Origin: Gammaproteobacteria bacterium
GTDB lineage: Bacteria; Pseudomonadota; Gammaproteobacteria; Pseudomonadales; DSM-25080
Assembly (NCBI GenBank): GCA_013372965.1
Contig: JABXIR010000205.1
Coordinates: 1-7,428, forward strand
Direction of reading: 5' to 3'
DNA length: 7,428 nucleotides
Shown here: piece by piece, positions 6,248 to 7,428 of the stretch
How positions within the stretch are numbered: position 1 is the first letter of the stretch
How the letters are laid out: each line of letters starts with the position of its first letter
Notes under the pieces: model-generated
What the model saw: the letters and a program-made list of their open reading frames with translations, nothing else
The model's database searches: none
Told to the model about the DNA's origin: nothing
Program-made: the position numbers and the translations under genes

Positions 6248-6255
6248 AGGAAGAG
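6248..6255 (+). promoter_or_regulatory. Ribosome binding site deciding the uppS start
   Basis: AGGAAGAG lies eight bases (from AGGA) before the TTG at 6260. The other in-frame TTG at 6230 has no recognisable Shine-Dalgarno sequence and coincides with the predicted transcription start. Confidence 0.65.
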
Positions 6256-6259
6256 ATCT

Positions 6260-6997
6260 TTGCTATTTAATACACCTCCGCGCCACGTCGCGATTATTAT
6301 GGACGGCAACAATCGCTGGGCTAAAGCGAATGGTAAGTCTGGAATTTCCGGGCATCGAGTGGGTGTTGAACGCGTCCGTGATGTTTTGCAGGGATGTATC
6401 GACGCTGGTGTCGAAATTGTCACCGTGTACGCATTTAGTAGCGAAAATTGGCAACGACCAGCGGCTGAAGTCACGGGTCTTATGGGCTTGTTTAAGTTGT
6501 ATCTAGAGCGTGAGGCTAAGGACCTTGCCAAGAAAGACGTAGCGCTTCGTGTGATTGGCGCGCGTGATAAGTTTTCCGCGTCGCTTTGTAAGGCGATTGA
6601 TAGCGCAGAGGCTATTGCCTCCGAAGGTAAATACCAGCTTAATATCGCTGCCGATTATGGCGGTCGCTGGGATATCACAAATGCCGCTCGTTCGATCGCC
6701 CAAGAAGTCAAAGCGGGTCGAATTGACATTGAAGACATCGACGAAAGCGTTTTTAATAGCTTTTGCCAAGCGAGTGACTGCCCGCCTCCGGATCTACTCA
6801 TTCGGACAGGTGGCGATCAACGGATCAGTAACTTCTTGTTGTGGCAATGCGCTTATTCAGAGTTATATTTTACGGACACTTATTGGCCGGACTTTGGACA
6901 AGAAGAATTAATGAAGGCAATTGAAGCGTTCCAGATGCGTCAGCGCCGGTTCGGAAAAACGGCCGAGCAAGTAAGCTCAGAAAAGGGTGATAAGTAA
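6260..6997 (+). CDS. uppS: Di-trans,poly-cis-undecaprenyl-diphosphate synthase
   Basis: UppS (also ispU) condenses eight isopentenyl diphosphates onto farnesyl diphosphate to make the C55 lipid carrier for peptidoglycan and O-antigen. Numbering from the TTG at 6260 (245 residues), the cis-prenyltransferase signatures are HVAIIMDGNNRWA with catalytic D15, GH32 in the next helix, YAFSSENWQRP (57-67), LNIAADYGGRWDI, and RTGGDQRISNFLLWQ (182-196). ELYFTD contains E201, the residue matching the Mg-binding glutamate. E. coli UppS is 253 residues. An upstream in-frame TTG at 6230 would add ten basic residues (ETRRKR) but lacks a ribosome site, so I prefer 6260; the frame is closed by a TGA at 6209. 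No ATG is available before the catalytic motif. It has its own promoter and runs into cdsA one base later. Confidence 0.97.
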   Translation: MLFNTPPRHVAIIMDGNNRWAKANGKSGISGHRVGVERVRDVLQGCIDAGVEIVTVYAFSSENWQRPAAEVTGLMGLFKLYLEREAKDLAKKDVALRVIGARDKFSASLCKAIDSAEAIASEGKYQLNIAADYGGRWDITNAARSIAQEVKAGRIDIEDIDESVFNSFCQASDCPPPDLLIRTGGDQRISNFLLWQCAYSELYFTDTYWPDFGQEELMKAIEAFQMRQRRFGKTAEQVSSEKGDK

Positions 6998-6998
6998 A

Positions 6999-7428
6999 AT
7001 GTTTAAACAGCGAGTCTATACAGCAGTAATTATTGCAGGGCTGTTTCTGTCTGGCGTGGCTTTTTTAAGCGGGGCTTGGGGTGTTTCCTTTTTAGGTGCG
7101 GTCTGGTTGCTAGGTGCTTATGAGTGGTGCAGTTTCGCTTCGGTGACGAACCGATTTGCAAAGCTCGCGTATACCGGGATTACCGCGCTCCTGATGTACG
7201 CGCTATATGTGTTGGTGGGCGACCCCTTATTGGGTTATGACGAAGCTATTCTAAAGCCGTTTCTGATGACTGCGGTTGTTTGTTGGGCCGTGATGTTGCT
7301 GTGGGTACAAAGCTACCCTTCGTCAGCGGTGCTGTGGCGCTCGACGCCGATGGTGTTGCTCGCCGGTTGGGTTGTGATGATACCCGCGTGGTTGTCGATG
7401 GCGGTATTGCAGGCCGAATCTGCGTACG
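6999..7428 (+). CDS. cdsA: Phosphatidate cytidylyltransferase (CDP-diglyceride synthase), 3' end cut by window edge
   Basis: CdsA makes CDP-diacylglycerol from phosphatidic acid and CTP in the inner membrane, the branch point of phospholipid synthesis. Only the first 143 codons are present. They begin MFKQRVYTAVIIAG, the usual short basic start before the first membrane helix, and continue with the LLGAYEWCSFA stretch and PMVLLAGWVVMIPAWLSM, both matching the CdsA N-terminal half. About four hydrophobic segments are visible (roughly residues 8-23, 27-42, 57-75, 87-103), with a fifth at 118-136. The cytidylyltransferase signature near the C-terminus lies outside the window. The ATG is one base after the uppS stop, with GGGTGA inside the end of uppS as ribosome site, indicating translational coupling. 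The assignment rests on these motifs plus the conserved uppS-cdsA order. Confidence 0.93.
   Translation, partial: MFKQRVYTAVIIAGLFLSGVAFLSGAWGVSFLGAVWLLGAYEWCSFASVTNRFAKLAYTGITALLMYALYVLVGDPLLGYDEAILKPFLMTAVVCWAVMLLWVQSYPSSAVLWRSTPMVLLAGWVVMIPAWLSMAVLQAESAY

Noticed and set aside
6145..6531. 128-codon minus-strand frame across the frr terminator and the uppS start
   Set aside because: It overlaps the terminator, promoter and uppS coding sequence and has no family resemblance; a chance frame.
1..7428. Search for a novel system, mobile element, CRISPR, tRNA or rRNA
   Set aside because: Every long stretch is explained by conserved housekeeping genes in a conserved order; no direct repeats, transposase motifs, attachment sites or foreign-looking base composition were seen.

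Overview
The window looks like a core chromosomal region of a moderate-GC gammaproteobacterium. All eight protein genes are recognisable housekeeping genes that match the conserved map-glnD / rpsB-tsf-pyrH-frr neighbourhood. The gene order after frr (uppS then cdsA, with no dxr between them) and the pseudomonad-like DHYDRR segment of UMP kinase point to a Pseudomonas/Oceanospirillales-type lineage rather than an enteric one. The genus cannot be set from the sequence alone.

Left part (1-2809, minus strand): map (methionine aminopeptidase) is followed after 25 bases by glnD (PII uridylyltransferase/uridylyl-removing enzyme). glnD reads open through 669 codons to the left edge, so its C-terminal ACT domains lie outside. 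Middle (2810-3094): a divergent intergenic region holds a strong sigma70-type promoter with a GC-rich discriminator and a roughly 170-base structured leader for rpsB, in the position of the t44/S2-autoregulation leader of other gammaproteobacteria. Right part (3095-7428, plus strand): rpsB (S2), tsf (EF-Ts), pyrH (UMP kinase), frr (ribosome recycling factor), uppS (undecaprenyl diphosphate synthase) and the first 143 codons of cdsA (CDP-diglyceride synthase).

The plus-strand cluster is punctuated rather than one uninterrupted operon. A hairpin without a good U-tract separates rpsB from tsf. A perfectly palindromic terminator ends tsf. A second intrinsic terminator ends frr and is followed at once by an extended -10 promoter for uppS-cdsA. 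The genes therefore form three likely units: ribosomal protein plus elongation factor, pyrimidine kinase plus recycling factor, and lipid-carrier plus phospholipid synthesis.

No mobile element, CRISPR array, tRNA, rRNA or unknown gene system was found. The points worth a second look are regulatory (leader, hairpins, internal promoters), start-site choices (uppS, tsf), and a few substitutions or short deletions in conserved proteins (GlnD HD motif, EF-Ts N-terminal loop, PyrH C-terminal motif).
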